A stretch of DNA of 64,000 nucleotides, taken from positions 1 to 64,000 of the forward strand of contig NZ_BJUW01000013.1 in the NCBI RefSeq assembly GCF_007988825.1. The letters are read 5' to 3'. Made by a program: the position numbers and the translations under genes. This DNA is from Microbacterium aerolatum (lineage in GTDB: Bacteria > Actinomycetota > Actinomycetes > Actinomycetales > Microbacteriaceae). Positions within the stretch are counted from its first letter, which is position 1. The number at the start of each line of letters is the position of its first letter. This document shows positions 55,923 to 64,000 of this stretch, in pieces. The notes under the pieces are model-generated. The model saw only the letters and a program-made list of their open reading frames with translations, was not told the DNA's origin and did not search any database.

Positions 55923-58712
55923 CTATTCGCGCATAACGGGATCTTCTGCGTGTGAGATCTTCTCGAGCGACGCTGCGATCTGAGCGACGACGGGGCCAGG
56001 GACGCTGAAGAGCGCCGCCGCCAGTGGCGTCTGCAACGTCCAGTCGGTCCTTCTTCGAACGTTGTCCGCCAAGGCAGGGTCATGCTCGTCCAGGACGCTC
56101 ATGACCGCAGCGTAAGCTGCGGGATCGTCGACGACCGCGGAGACCGGCGACCACAACGTCGATGCGGCAACCGGCACCGGGCGCTCGTCATCCGTCACCC
56201 AGGAGTAGCTGCCGGTACCCACCTCCTGGCGCTCGACGCCCGGGATCTCCACGACCGCTCGGGCATGGGCCGGCACGGTCAGCGACCACTCGATCTGGGC
56301 CCCACGACGCCGCCACCCGCCTCGGATTCTCCCCGAGACGGTATCGACCTCGGCTTCGATGTCGTCAAGGCCGGCAAGAGCCACCGGTGCGAATCGGATG
56401 CCGGCATATCCAGGCTCCTCCGGCGTGATTCCAGCCAAGCGCCGATACATCCAATCGACGACCGCGCCCAGAGCGTAGTGATTGAACGACGTCATCTCTC
56501 CGGGGTTGATCGAGCCGTCAGGAAGCATGGAATCCCATCTTTCCCAGATGGTGGTCGCCCCCATCGTCACCGGGTACAGCCACGACGGCGCTCGGGTCTG
56601 CAGCAACAGCGCCGAGGCCTCCCGGTCGTACCCGTGGTCGGTGAGGGCATCCAGTACGAGCGGCGTCCCGATGAAGCCGGTGGAGATGTGGAAGGCGTCG
56701 CGCTTGACGACGTGCGCGAGCCGGGAAGCCAGTGCGCGACGGACATCGTCGTCGGTGATCAGATCGAACTGCAGAGCCAGCGCATAAGCGGTCGGGGCAT
56801 CCGAAAGCATCCTTCCGTCGGCGGTGAGGTAGGCGGAGCGGAACGCCTCTCGCACCTGTGCTGCCTGTGCGCTCGCGCGCTGAGCACCGCCGGAATGTCC
56901 ACCGCGTTCTGCAGCGACGGCGAGCAGATCGAGCGATCGGCACAGGTAGGAGGTTGCGACGATGCCCGGCGCGACCTTCGAAGCGCCCGCCATGTCCGGC
57001 GGAGCCGACGGATCCAACCAATCGCCGAACTGCAGCGTCGTCTCCCACAATCCCACCCCGCCGGCGGCTTCGATCTCTTTATCGACCCACGCCCGCATGG
57101 ATGCGATGGAGTCGACGAGGACACCCTCATCGGCGTATCGCTCTTCGAGAACACTGGGCACGATCGTGGCTGCGTCACCCCACCCTGCCGCGGGCCACGC
57201 GAAGCCGAACACGTTCGGCACAATCGTGGGAACCACACCACCGCTGCTGTCCTGATCCAGACGAAGGTCGGTGAGCCAGTTCGCCAGGAATGCATTGCAG
57301 TCGAAGAGCGTGGATGCTGTCGGCGCGAAGATCTGGGCGTCTCCGGTCCAGCCGAGGCGCTCGTCACGCTGAGGGCAATCGGTGGGAAGCGCGAGAAAGT
57401 TGCCACGCATACTCCAGACGACATTCTCGTGCAGACGCTGCAGCAGCGGATGCGATGTCGTCAGCCACCCCGTGCGGCGCATGTCACTGTGCAACACCAC
57501 GGCGCGGATCGCCGCGGGATCGAGGATGCCCGGCCAACCGGACACCTCTGCATATCGAAACCCGTGGAAGGTGCCAGAGGGTTCGAAGACGTCACGTTCA
57601 CTTCCCGACAGGATGAAAGTGTCCGTCGCCGCGGCGCGGCGCAGCGGTCGCGTCGCGATCTCGCCGTCCTCGAGCACTTCGGCGTGGCGAATCACGACCT
57701 CAGTACCCGCCGGCCCGGACACTGAGAACCGCAGCCGGCCGACGATGTTCTGACCGAAATCCAGCACCGTCCGACCGGACGGCGTCGTGATCACCTCGAG
57801 CACCTCACGTTCGGCGATGCGCCGGACCGGCTCGCTGAATCGAGCGACAGGCACCGGCTGCTGGGCGCCGACGACGGCAGCGGGCCATCGAGGCGCTGTC
57901 GTCAGCCACCAGTCCTCGGCGCGCCGCAGGTCGATCTTCTCGCCGTCGTAGATTCCAGAAGTGATGAATGCGCCGGCGCCGGATGCTTCCCACTCGCCAT
58001 CCGAGCTGATGACCTCTTCCGTGCCGTCGGCGTAGCGGAGGTGCAGTTGGGCTGCCACCGACGGCTGATCGCCGTAGACGCGCTCGGCCTCGTCTGCGAA
58101 CCCGTAGCTTTCCGTATACCAGCCGCCGAACACCTCGAATCCGAGCGTGTGATCACCGGCTGATAGGAGAGCAGTGACATCGACCGTCTCATGCAACACG
58201 CGGTGCGGATAAGAGGTCCACCCCGGAGACAGCACGGCGTCGTCGACGACGCGCCCGTCGACGCGAAACGTCGCGACTCCCAGAGCCGACCAATACATCG
58301 TTGCGCAGACGAGTTCACCGGAGATGTGAATGCGGTGTCGAGCGATGAACGGCTGCGCCGCGGCATCCGGTTCCGCAAGCGCCACGAATGCCGCTCGCCA
58401 CTCGTCGACGTCGAGGGCGCCGAACCGGATCACGCACGGCCCGCTCTCCAACCAGTTACCTTCGCCATCGCGCACCCGCACACGAACGGTGACCTCCTGC
58501 CTCGGCAACAGGTCATCGAATGGCCAGGCGACGAGCACGTGGTCAGCGCCATCGAGCACGGCGCTGCGGCTGTCATCGAGGAGCACTTCCGCGGCGGTCT
58601 GCACCCACCCGGGCTCGGAGGTCTCGACGACCCAGCTCAGTCGGGGCCGGGCCGTGGCCACCCAGGGCGAATCTTCGCGGTACTCCGCACGGAGCTTCAC
58701 GGTCGTCGTCAT
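55923..58712 (-). CDS. Alpha-L-rhamnosidase, glycoside hydrolase family 78
   Basis: Large glycosidase of 929 aa that removes terminal alpha-L-rhamnose, for instance from flavonoid rhamnosides. N-terminal fibronectin/concanavalin-like domains carry GWTSYPHRVLHETVDVT and DFGQNIVGRLRFSV; the (alpha/alpha)6 barrel has the GH78 signature TDCPQRDERLGWTGDAQIF with the catalytic acid region, followed by MGATTIWERWDSMLPDGS and SFNHYALGAVVDWMYRRLAG. No signal peptide, so rhamnosides are handled inside the cell. ATG 58712 overlaps the GH3 stop by ATGA. Confidence 0.93.
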   Translation of the reverse strand: MTTTVKLRAEYREDSPWVATARPRLSWVVETSEPGWVQTAAEVLLDDSRSAVLDGADHVLVAWPFDDLLPRQEVTVRVRVRDGEGNWLESGPCVIRFGALDVDEWRAAFVALAEPDAAAQPFIARHRIHISGELVCATMYWSALGVATFRVDGRVVDDAVLSPGWTSYPHRVLHETVDVTALLSAGDHTLGFEVFGGWYTESYGFADEAERVYGDQPSVAAQLHLRYADGTEEVISSDGEWEASGAGAFITSGIYDGEKIDLRRAEDWWLTTAPRWPAAVVGAQQPVPVARFSEPVRRIAEREVLEVITTPSGRTVLDFGQNIVGRLRFSVSGPAGTEVVIRHAEVLEDGEIATRPLRRAAATDTFILSGSERDVFEPSGTFHGFRYAEVSGWPGILDPAAIRAVVLHSDMRRTGWLTTSHPLLQRLHENVVWSMRGNFLALPTDCPQRDERLGWTGDAQIFAPTASTLFDCNAFLANWLTDLRLDQDSSGGVVPTIVPNVFGFAWPAAGWGDAATIVPSVLEERYADEGVLVDSIASMRAWVDKEIEAAGGVGLWETTLQFGDWLDPSAPPDMAGASKVAPGIVATSYLCRSLDLLAVAAERGGHSGGAQRASAQAAQVREAFRSAYLTADGRMLSDAPTAYALALQFDLITDDDVRRALASRLAHVVKRDAFHISTGFIGTPLVLDALTDHGYDREASALLLQTRAPSWLYPVTMGATTIWERWDSMLPDGSINPGEMTSFNHYALGAVVDWMYRRLAGITPEEPGYAGIRFAPVALAGLDDIEAEVDTVSGRIRGGWRRRGAQIEWSLTVPAHARAVVEIPGVERQEVGTGSYSWVTDDERPVPVAASTLWSPVSAVVDDPAAYAAVMSVLDEHDPALADNVRRRTDWTLQTPLAAALFSVPGPVVAQIAASLEKISHAEDPVMRE

Positions 58713-60496
58713 GATCGGGTCGTCGCGCTTTCGTCTGCTGCCGCGCTCACAGCCACATGCCACCCCGCGGGGAACAGGGGGGCAAGCGTGTCGTTGAGCG
58801 CGTCAGGAGCGCTCCGCGCGACCGCGGCCATCGAACGAGGCAGTTCGAACGGCAGTTGCCCCTCGGCAGTCGTAGCCCCGCACAGCACCTGAAGTACAGC
58901 CGCATCTGACGCTCCGAAGTCGGCGACGATGGCGGCGACCTCGTCCACGAACGGCGTCAAGATCGCCGGCCGGTTCATCTCAACGACGAGAATCACAGGA
59001 ACCCGTCGCGCCAACCCCACGATGCGCTCGATGAGCGCGTCAGGGAACTCTAGGCTTCCCTGCTGCATCCCTGCTTCGAGGAAGTAGTGGTCTCGGTGCT
59101 CCCACGGCGCGCGGACTCTCACGATCGCCACATCCGCGAGATCGGCGTCTACAGCGGCCCATCCATCCGGGAGCACCTCGGCGGATGTGTTCACGAGGTG
59201 CACCTTCTGTCGTCCTGCCAGCGGCAGAACGGGCGCAGCCTCCGAGCCGTTGTAAAGCACCGTGAGCGCTCGCGACTGTGCACTGGCGGCCAACTCAGCA
59301 TCGCCTGATCGAGGCAGGGCGGCGTGCGCGACAGCATCGCTCGGCGCGTCGTCAAGCAGGCCGAGTCCCACCATCAGCTGCACGATGCGCGCCGCCGACA
59401 CAGCGACGCGCTCAGCGTCCAGCAGGCCCGCGCTCATCGTGCTGCGGATGAGAGCAGAGTCCCTCTCGCCCCCGAGCTGATCGACTCCCGCTTCGAAGAT
59501 CCGCGCGACGCGCGCGGACTCGGACAGATGCTCGACCCCCCATGCGCGTGCGGGGAACGGTTTGCCCGCGATCTCGATGTCGGTGACGAGGCCGAAATCG
59601 CTGAGCACCACACCGTCGTAACCGAGGCGCTCCCGAAGCAGACCCGTGATGATCTGCCGATTGAACGCGAACCCGACCGGTTCGACGGGCTCGCCGTCAA
59701 GCTCCAGCCCCACCGGCATGCCGTAGTAAGGCATGATCGCCGCGGTTCCCGCCGCGATCGCCGTGCGAAACGGCTCGAGGTGGTCCTGGAACCGGCCACC
59801 CGGGTAGACCTGCTCTCGACCGTAGGGAAAATGGGGGTCTTCGCCGTCGAGCTGAGGTCCGCCGCCGGGAAAGTGCTTCACGGTTGCAGCGACGCTCTGC
59901 GGTCCGAGCTCGGGCCCCTGGAGTCCGTCGAGAAAGGCCTCCAGCATGTGGCTCGTCGTCTTGGGATCGGCGTGGAAACTCTGCGCTTGCCGGGCCCAAC
60001 GCGGCTCGGTGGCGAGATCAACCTGCGGGTGCAGGGCCATCCGTATCCCCATCGCCAGATAGTCCTGCCTGACGATGTCTGCATACCGGCGGACGAGCTC
60101 GACGTCGCCGATCGCACCCAGCCCAAGATTCTCCGGCCACTGAGACACCCCGGACGCCCGATGGGAAGCCCCGTCGTTCTGCATGAACGAGTGGCGTGGA
60201 TCTGTGGAGAACACCGCAGGGAGCTTCGAACCCGTGGAGCGAGCGATCTCCTGCAATCCGGCGAGAATCTCGGCGGTGGCTTTCGGGTCGGGAATCGAAC
60301 CGAGGCAGAAGAAGCGGATGCCGTGGTCTTCGATCAGCTCTCGCATGCTGGGTCCTCCGAACCCCGAGGACCCATCGGGATCGTGGTTGAGCGCCACGAT
60401 CGGATGCAACAGCAGCCCGATCTGCTGATCCAGGGAGAGCGCGTCGACGATCTCCCGTGCCCGGTTCACGCTGTGGGTCGTGTCGATCGTGGTCAT
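58709..60496 (-). CDS. Glycoside hydrolase family 3 protein
   Basis: Glycosidase of 595 aa, beta-glucosidase/exo-glucosidase-like. VKHFPGGGPQLDGEDPHFPYG around 207-226 is the substrate loop, and the nucleophile is D300 in YDGVVLSDFG. The C-terminal alpha/beta sandwich is present (VIRVRAPWEHRD, VPVILVVEMNRP), the fibronectin III domain is absent. Cytoplasmic by lack of signal peptide. Overlaps the ABC ATPase upstream and GH78 downstream. Expected to remove beta-linked glucose from imported glycosides. Confidence 0.9.
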   Translation of the reverse strand: MTTIDTTHSVNRAREIVDALSLDQQIGLLLHPIVALNHDPDGSSGFGGPSMRELIEDHGIRFFCLGSIPDPKATAEILAGLQEIARSTGSKLPAVFSTDPRHSFMQNDGASHRASGVSQWPENLGLGAIGDVELVRRYADIVRQDYLAMGIRMALHPQVDLATEPRWARQAQSFHADPKTTSHMLEAFLDGLQGPELGPQSVAATVKHFPGGGPQLDGEDPHFPYGREQVYPGGRFQDHLEPFRTAIAAGTAAIMPYYGMPVGLELDGEPVEPVGFAFNRQIITGLLRERLGYDGVVLSDFGLVTDIEIAGKPFPARAWGVEHLSESARVARIFEAGVDQLGGERDSALIRSTMSAGLLDAERVAVSAARIVQLMVGLGLLDDAPSDAVAHAALPRSGDAELAASAQSRALTVLYNGSEAAPVLPLAGRQKVHLVNTSAEVLPDGWAAVDADLADVAIVRVRAPWEHRDHYFLEAGMQQGSLEFPDALIERIVGLARRVPVILVVEMNRPAILTPFVDEVAAIVADFGASDAAVLQVLCGATTAEGQLPFELPRSMAAVARSAPDALNDTLAPLFPAGWHVAVSAAADESATTRS

Positions 60497-61359
60497 GCCT
60501 TCTCTTCCTGGGTATCTTGCGGTGCGCGCTGGGTGTCTTGCGGTACGCGCGAATCGAGATACGCGGCACGCCGTGCTTTCTGTAGCGCCGGGTCCGCCAC
60601 GGGAGCCGCCAGCAGCAGCTTTCTCGTGTAGGCGCTCTTCGGCGCAGACGTCACCTCTGCGGCGGTTCCGCTTTCGACGATGCGCCCCTGCCTCATCACT
60701 GCGATGCGATGGCTCATGACTCGCACGACCGAGAGGTCGTGGGAGATGAAGAGGTACGCGACACCTGTGCGCCGCTGCACTTCAAGAAAGAGGTCAAGCA
60801 CCCGTGATTGCGTGGTGAGGTCGAGCGCGGAAACCGGCTCATCGCAGATGATCAGGCGAGGCTCCAGCACGAGAGCCCGTGCGATCGCGATCCGCTGCCG
60901 CTGTCCGCCAGAGAAGTCACGTGGGAGGCGGTCGACGGCATCGGGGGGCAGGTTCACGAGCGAGAGCGCTTCCGTGATCCGTCGATCCGCTTCGCGCCGT
61001 CCGACTTTACGCACCCGCAACGGTTCGGCCAGGGTCTCCCCAATAGTCAACGAGGGGCTCAACGACGAGTAGGGATCCTGGAAGACGACCTGGATGTCGC
61101 TCGCCAGCCGGCGTCGTTCTCGGGTGTGTGCGTGAGCGATCTCTTCTCCGGCGAAAGTGATGCTGCCGGAGCTGACGGGCGCGAGGCCGAGCACCGCACG
61201 ACCCAGAGTGGACTTTCCTGAACCGGACTCACCGACCAGCCCCAGCGATTCACCCTCGCGGATGTCGAGAGAGACGTCACGAAGAGCAGTGAATGGCGGC
61301 TTGCGCCAACTGCGCCGCGCATAGGTCACGGAGAGATCGGTGATTGTGAGCAGTCTCAT
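60493..61359 (-). CDS. Oligopeptide-type ABC transporter ATP-binding protein (DppF/OppF)
   Basis: ATPase of 288 aa. Walker A GESGSGKST, signature FSGGQRQRIAIARAL, Walker B LIICDEPVSALD, and the C-terminal oligopeptide/dipeptide region. Start ATG 61359 overlaps the previous gene by ATGA. In plant-polysaccharide-degrading bacteria Opp-type systems often import oligosaccharides; the coupling to GH3 and GH78 supports that here. The end carries a small tandem repeat encoding VPQDTQRAPQDTQ. Confidence 0.92.
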   Translation of the reverse strand: MRLLTITDLSVTYARRSWRKPPFTALRDVSLDIREGESLGLVGESGSGKSTLGRAVLGLAPVSSGSITFAGEEIAHAHTRERRRLASDIQVVFQDPYSSLSPSLTIGETLAEPLRVRKVGRREADRRITEALSLVNLPPDAVDRLPRDFSGGQRQRIAIARALVLEPRLIICDEPVSALDLTTQSRVLDLFLEVQRRTGVAYLFISHDLSVVRVMSHRIAVMRQGRIVESGTAAEVTSAPKSAYTRKLLLAAPVADPALQKARRAAYLDSRVPQDTQRAPQDTQEEKA

Positions 61360-63146
61360 CGGCCGGCCTCCGCTCGAGGTGCCCACGGCTCGCGGGTGGG
61401 TGCCCCGTCCAAGAGGGCAGCGAACAGGCTCCGCGTATACGAGTGCTGTGGATCCGCAAAGACATCGGTGACCGTTCCTGTCTCCACGACGGCGCCAGCA
61501 CGCATGACCGAGACACGATCGGCCAGATCGGCAACGACTCCGAAGTTGTGCGTCACCAGCAGTACCGCGAGTCCGAGTTCCTGCTGCAGCTCGCGAAGCA
61601 ACTGCAGAACCTCAGCCTGGACGGTCACGTCAAGTGCCGTCGTCGGCTCATCCGCGATGACGAGCGCAGGCTTGCAGGAAATCGCTCCCGCAATGAGAAT
61701 CCGCTGCGCCATGCCGCCGGAGATCTCGTGCGGATACGAGGCCATCACTCGCTCTGGGTCGTCGATGCCAACGCGGATGAGCAGTTCCTGCGACCGATCA
61801 CGCGCCTCGGCCTTCGCCATGCCCATCACTGCGCGCATCGGCTCGATCAGCTGATGCCCGATCGTATAAGAGGGGTCCAGATTGCTGAGCGGCTCCTGCG
61901 GTACGTAGCCGATGTGCCTTCCGAGGAGCCGATCGACCTGTGAGCTGCCCGTGCTCGCACGCTGCTGACCGTCGAACGTCACGGTTCCACCGACGATCCG
62001 ACCACCCGCAGGCAGCAGACCGAGGGTAGCCCATGCTGTCTGCGTCTTGCCGGATCCGGATTCACCGATGAGTGCGTGCACCTCCCCCGCTGCAACCGAA
62101 AGTGAAACGCCGTCCACGACCGTGGACCACGCTGCTCCCTTGGGATAGGCCACTGCCAGGTCGGTGATCTGCAGAAGCGGTGCGGGCGTCGTGTTGCCGT
62201 TGGCATGCACCATCGGTGCATCAGCGCGCGGATGCGGCGCCGACCACTCCGAACGAGAGCGGTTGCGGTCGCCGCCACTGAACTCCATCTCGTCACGCAG
62301 TGCAGTGCCGAGAAGAGTGAGCGCGATACATGTGAGGCCGATGGCGAGAGCCGGCCAGATCATCAGTGCCGGCGCGCGGAAGATGTTGTAGAAGCCCTCG
62401 CTGAGCATTCCTCCCCATGACGGCAATGAAGTGTCTCCCAGCCCGAGGAAGTCGATGATTGCCTGGACACCGACTCCGACGCTGAAGATCCCGGCGACAA
62501 GCAGAATCGCCGGGGCGCGCACTGCGGTCAGCACGTGCCGCCCGATCACCCGCACATTACCGAGGCCGGCGACCTTGGCTGCGTCGATGTAGAGCTCCTC
62601 TCTCACCGCGCGGACGGCGCCGGAGACGACACGATAGAACGACGGAGAGATCAGAACCCCGAATATCGCCATCACGAGCCAGATGGATGGGCCGACCACA
62701 GCTCGGACTGCCAGCAGAACCACCAACGCCGGCAACGCCATGACGAGACCGGCCAGCCAAGCAGCTGCGTTGTCGAACCACCCGCCGTAGTAGCCGGCAA
62801 TGAGGCCGGTAGGGATGCCTATTACTGCCGCGACGATGACCGTGACGAGCGCCCCAGCCAAGCTGATCGACGATGCGACGACCAGACGGGACAGCACGTC
62901 CCGCCCGGCGCTGTCACCCCCGAGCAGGTGTTCGGCGCTCGGCGTGGAGAGAACGTTGCCGATGTCGGCAGCGTTCGGGTCGAATGGGACGATGAATGGC
63001 CCGACGACGGCGACCAGCGCGAGTGCCGCGAGGTAGGTGAGACAGATGACCCCGAGAGTGTTCCCGATCAGTCGACGAAAGAGATTCTTGCGCCTGGTCG
63101 GTGGTCCCTGCGGAACCGGCGTGGTATAGACATCTGTTGTCGTCAT
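61356..63146 (-). CDS. Fused DppC permease and DppD ATPase
   Basis: Single chain of 596 aa. Residues about 1-300 are a DppC-type permease (GNVLSTPSAEHLLGGDSAGRDVLSRL near 70-95, EELYIDAAKVAGLGNVRVIGRHVL EAA loop, several hydrophobic helices). Residues about 330-596 are a DppD ATPase with Walker A GESGSGKT, signature ISGGMAQR and Walker B LVIADEPTTALD. Such permease/ATPase fusions recur in actinobacterial peptide-type importers. The start at 63146 overlaps the DppB stop by ATGA. Confidence 0.92.
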   Translation of the reverse strand: MTTTDVYTTPVPQGPPTRRKNLFRRLIGNTLGVICLTYLAALALVAVVGPFIVPFDPNAADIGNVLSTPSAEHLLGGDSAGRDVLSRLVVASSISLAGALVTVIVAAVIGIPTGLIAGYYGGWFDNAAAWLAGLVMALPALVVLLAVRAVVGPSIWLVMAIFGVLISPSFYRVVSGAVRAVREELYIDAAKVAGLGNVRVIGRHVLTAVRAPAILLVAGIFSVGVGVQAIIDFLGLGDTSLPSWGGMLSEGFYNIFRAPALMIWPALAIGLTCIALTLLGTALRDEMEFSGGDRNRSRSEWSAPHPRADAPMVHANGNTTPAPLLQITDLAVAYPKGAAWSTVVDGVSLSVAAGEVHALIGESGSGKTQTAWATLGLLPAGGRIVGGTVTFDGQQRASTGSSQVDRLLGRHIGYVPQEPLSNLDPSYTIGHQLIEPMRAVMGMAKAEARDRSQELLIRVGIDDPERVMASYPHEISGGMAQRILIAGAISCKPALVIADEPTTALDVTVQAEVLQLLRELQQELGLAVLLVTHNFGVVADLADRVSVMRAGAVVETGTVTDVFADPQHSYTRSLFAALLDGAPTREPWAPRAEAGR

Positions 63147-64000
63147 GACAGCCGCACTTTGGGGTTGAGCCATCCCTGCAACAGGTCGATGGCGAGATTG
63201 ACGAGGACGACGAGGACAGCGGTGACGATGATGACGCCCATTACGACCGGGATGTCCCCCTGCGAGGTCGCCGCGATCGCGGCCTGCCCGAGTCCGGGGA
63301 GAGAGAAGACCTGCTCGACCACTACCGCACCGCCGAATACGACGATGAACTGAAGTCCGAGTACACCGAGCGCGGGGCCCGCGGCGTTGCGCAGCACGTG
63401 GCCGTAGACGACGCGACGCTTACCGAGGCCCCGCGAGCGAAGCGTGCGCACGTAGTCCATGCGCAGAACGTCGATCATCCCTCCCCGAACCTGCTGAACG
63501 ACCGCGGCGGTCGCACCTATCGCCAACGCGATGATCGGCAAAGTGATCGTCGAGAGCCATCCGCTCACCGAAGAAGTGACGGGAACGTAGCCCGTCGCGG
63601 GGAACCATCGCAGCACGAGACCGAAGACCGTTGCGAGAGCGAGAGCGAATAGGAAGCCGGGGACCGCTGCGCCTACGACTGAAGCAACCTGGACCGTGTG
63701 ATCCACCCATCCGCGTCGCCCCGCGGCAAGCGCTCCGAGGACGATCGAGAGGATCGCCGACAACAGGATCGCACCGACGGTGATGGAGAGGGTGACCGGC
63801 ACGCGCGCTGCGAGAGTCTGTGCGACCGTTTCACCGGTGAACCAAGAACGACCGAGATCGCCGGTGACAGCGCTGCTGACCCAGTCGGTGAACTGCGCGA
63901 GCAGGGGACGGTCCAGCCCCAGCTCCGAGGCCTTGCGCGCCACGATCTCAGCAGATGCCGTCTGTCCGACGATGTTGCGCGCGGTGCTCTCGGCGCTGAG
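63143..64000 (-). CDS. Oligopeptide-type ABC transporter permease (DppB), 5' part off window
   Basis: Membrane permease; 285 residues are visible and the N-terminus lies beyond the right edge. GDLGRSWFTGETVAQTLAARVPVTLSI is the conserved DppB motif, and MIDVLRMDYVRTLRSRGLGKRRVVYGHVLRNA is the EAA loop, with VVVEQVFSLPGLGQ later. The operon (binding protein and promoter) must start outside the window. Confidence 0.92.
   Translation of the reverse strand, partial: LSAESTARNIVGQTASAEIVARKASELGLDRPLLAQFTDWVSSAVTGDLGRSWFTGETVAQTLAARVPVTLSITVGAILLSAILSIVLGALAAGRRGWVDHTVQVASVVGAAVPGFLFALALATVFGLVLRWFPATGYVPVTSSVSGWLSTITLPIIALAIGATAAVVQQVRGGMIDVLRMDYVRTLRSRGLGKRRVVYGHVLRNAAGPALGVLGLQFIVVFGGAVVVEQVFSLPGLGQAAIAATSQGDIPVVMGVIIVTAVLVVLVNLAIDLLQGWLNPKVRLS

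Overview
The window is about 68-70% GC by eye, uses GAT-GCC style Asp-Ala codons, has very compact operons (ATGA and GTGA stop/start overlaps) and several starts that look leaderless. With its gene content this points to a Gram-positive actinobacterium, most likely Microbacteriaceae (Microbacterium-like); the genus is an inference. No rRNA, tRNA, CRISPR array, insertion sequence or phage gene was seen, and no stretch over about 300 bases lacks a gene.

Left part, general functions (1-19.6 kb). An OpuC-type osmolyte ABC importer (cut by the left edge) diverges from an IclR regulator. Next is a seven-gene operon (3471-10308, minus strand): an RpiR/SIS regulator, a tyrosine-type phosphatase, a calcineurin-type phosphoesterase, a lipoprotein-dependent ABC importer and a histidine phosphatase, read here as uptake and dephosphorylation of an organic phosphate. 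Then come an azoreductase/HxlR redox pair, an odd zinc-ribbon SDR, an M4 metallopeptidase with an emfourin-like inhibitor, an MscS channel, a VOC protein, a hypothetical gene carrying a 65-bp palindrome, a flavoprotein and an RNase HI with repeat-derived sequence.

Shikimate/quinate module (19.6-26.9 kb). A TRAP transporter, a shikimate/quinate dehydrogenase, a phosphotriesterase-like hydrolase and a TetR regulator form one operon. It diverges from a bifunctional 3-dehydroshikimate dehydratase-type gene. Two matching 20-bp palindromes in the divergent promoter are the probable TetR operators. The expected flow is uptake of quinate or shikimate, oxidation to 3-dehydroshikimate and conversion to protocatechuate.

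Glycoside and aromatic island (26.9-64 kb). This is the most notable part. It holds two GMC-type flavin oxidases resembling C-glycoside 3-oxidases, two Gfo/Idh/MocA dehydrogenases, a ThuA protein and five loci related to C-glycoside deglycosidases (CarBC/DfgAB): a split pair at 39718-41130, a beta-alpha-alpha-beta operon at 43254-46226, and two single-chain beta-alpha fusions at 53054-55844. Around them lie a CUT1 sugar ABC importer, a GH78 alpha-L-rhamnosidase, a GH3 glycosidase, an oligopeptide-type ABC importer (cut by the right edge), ROK and LysR regulators, and an aromatic degradation operon (extradiol dioxygenase, two FAH-family hydrolases, cyclase-family hydrolase, flavin monooxygenase, ACMSD-type amidohydrolase) followed by an MFS exporter. 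A consistent reading is import of plant aromatic glycosides, removal of O-linked sugars by GH78 and GH3, oxidation of the C-linked sugar at C3, C-C bond cleavage by the TIM-barrel/beta-subunit enzymes, and ring cleavage of the freed aglycone. The families are well supported by motifs; the substrates and the joint pathway are inferred.
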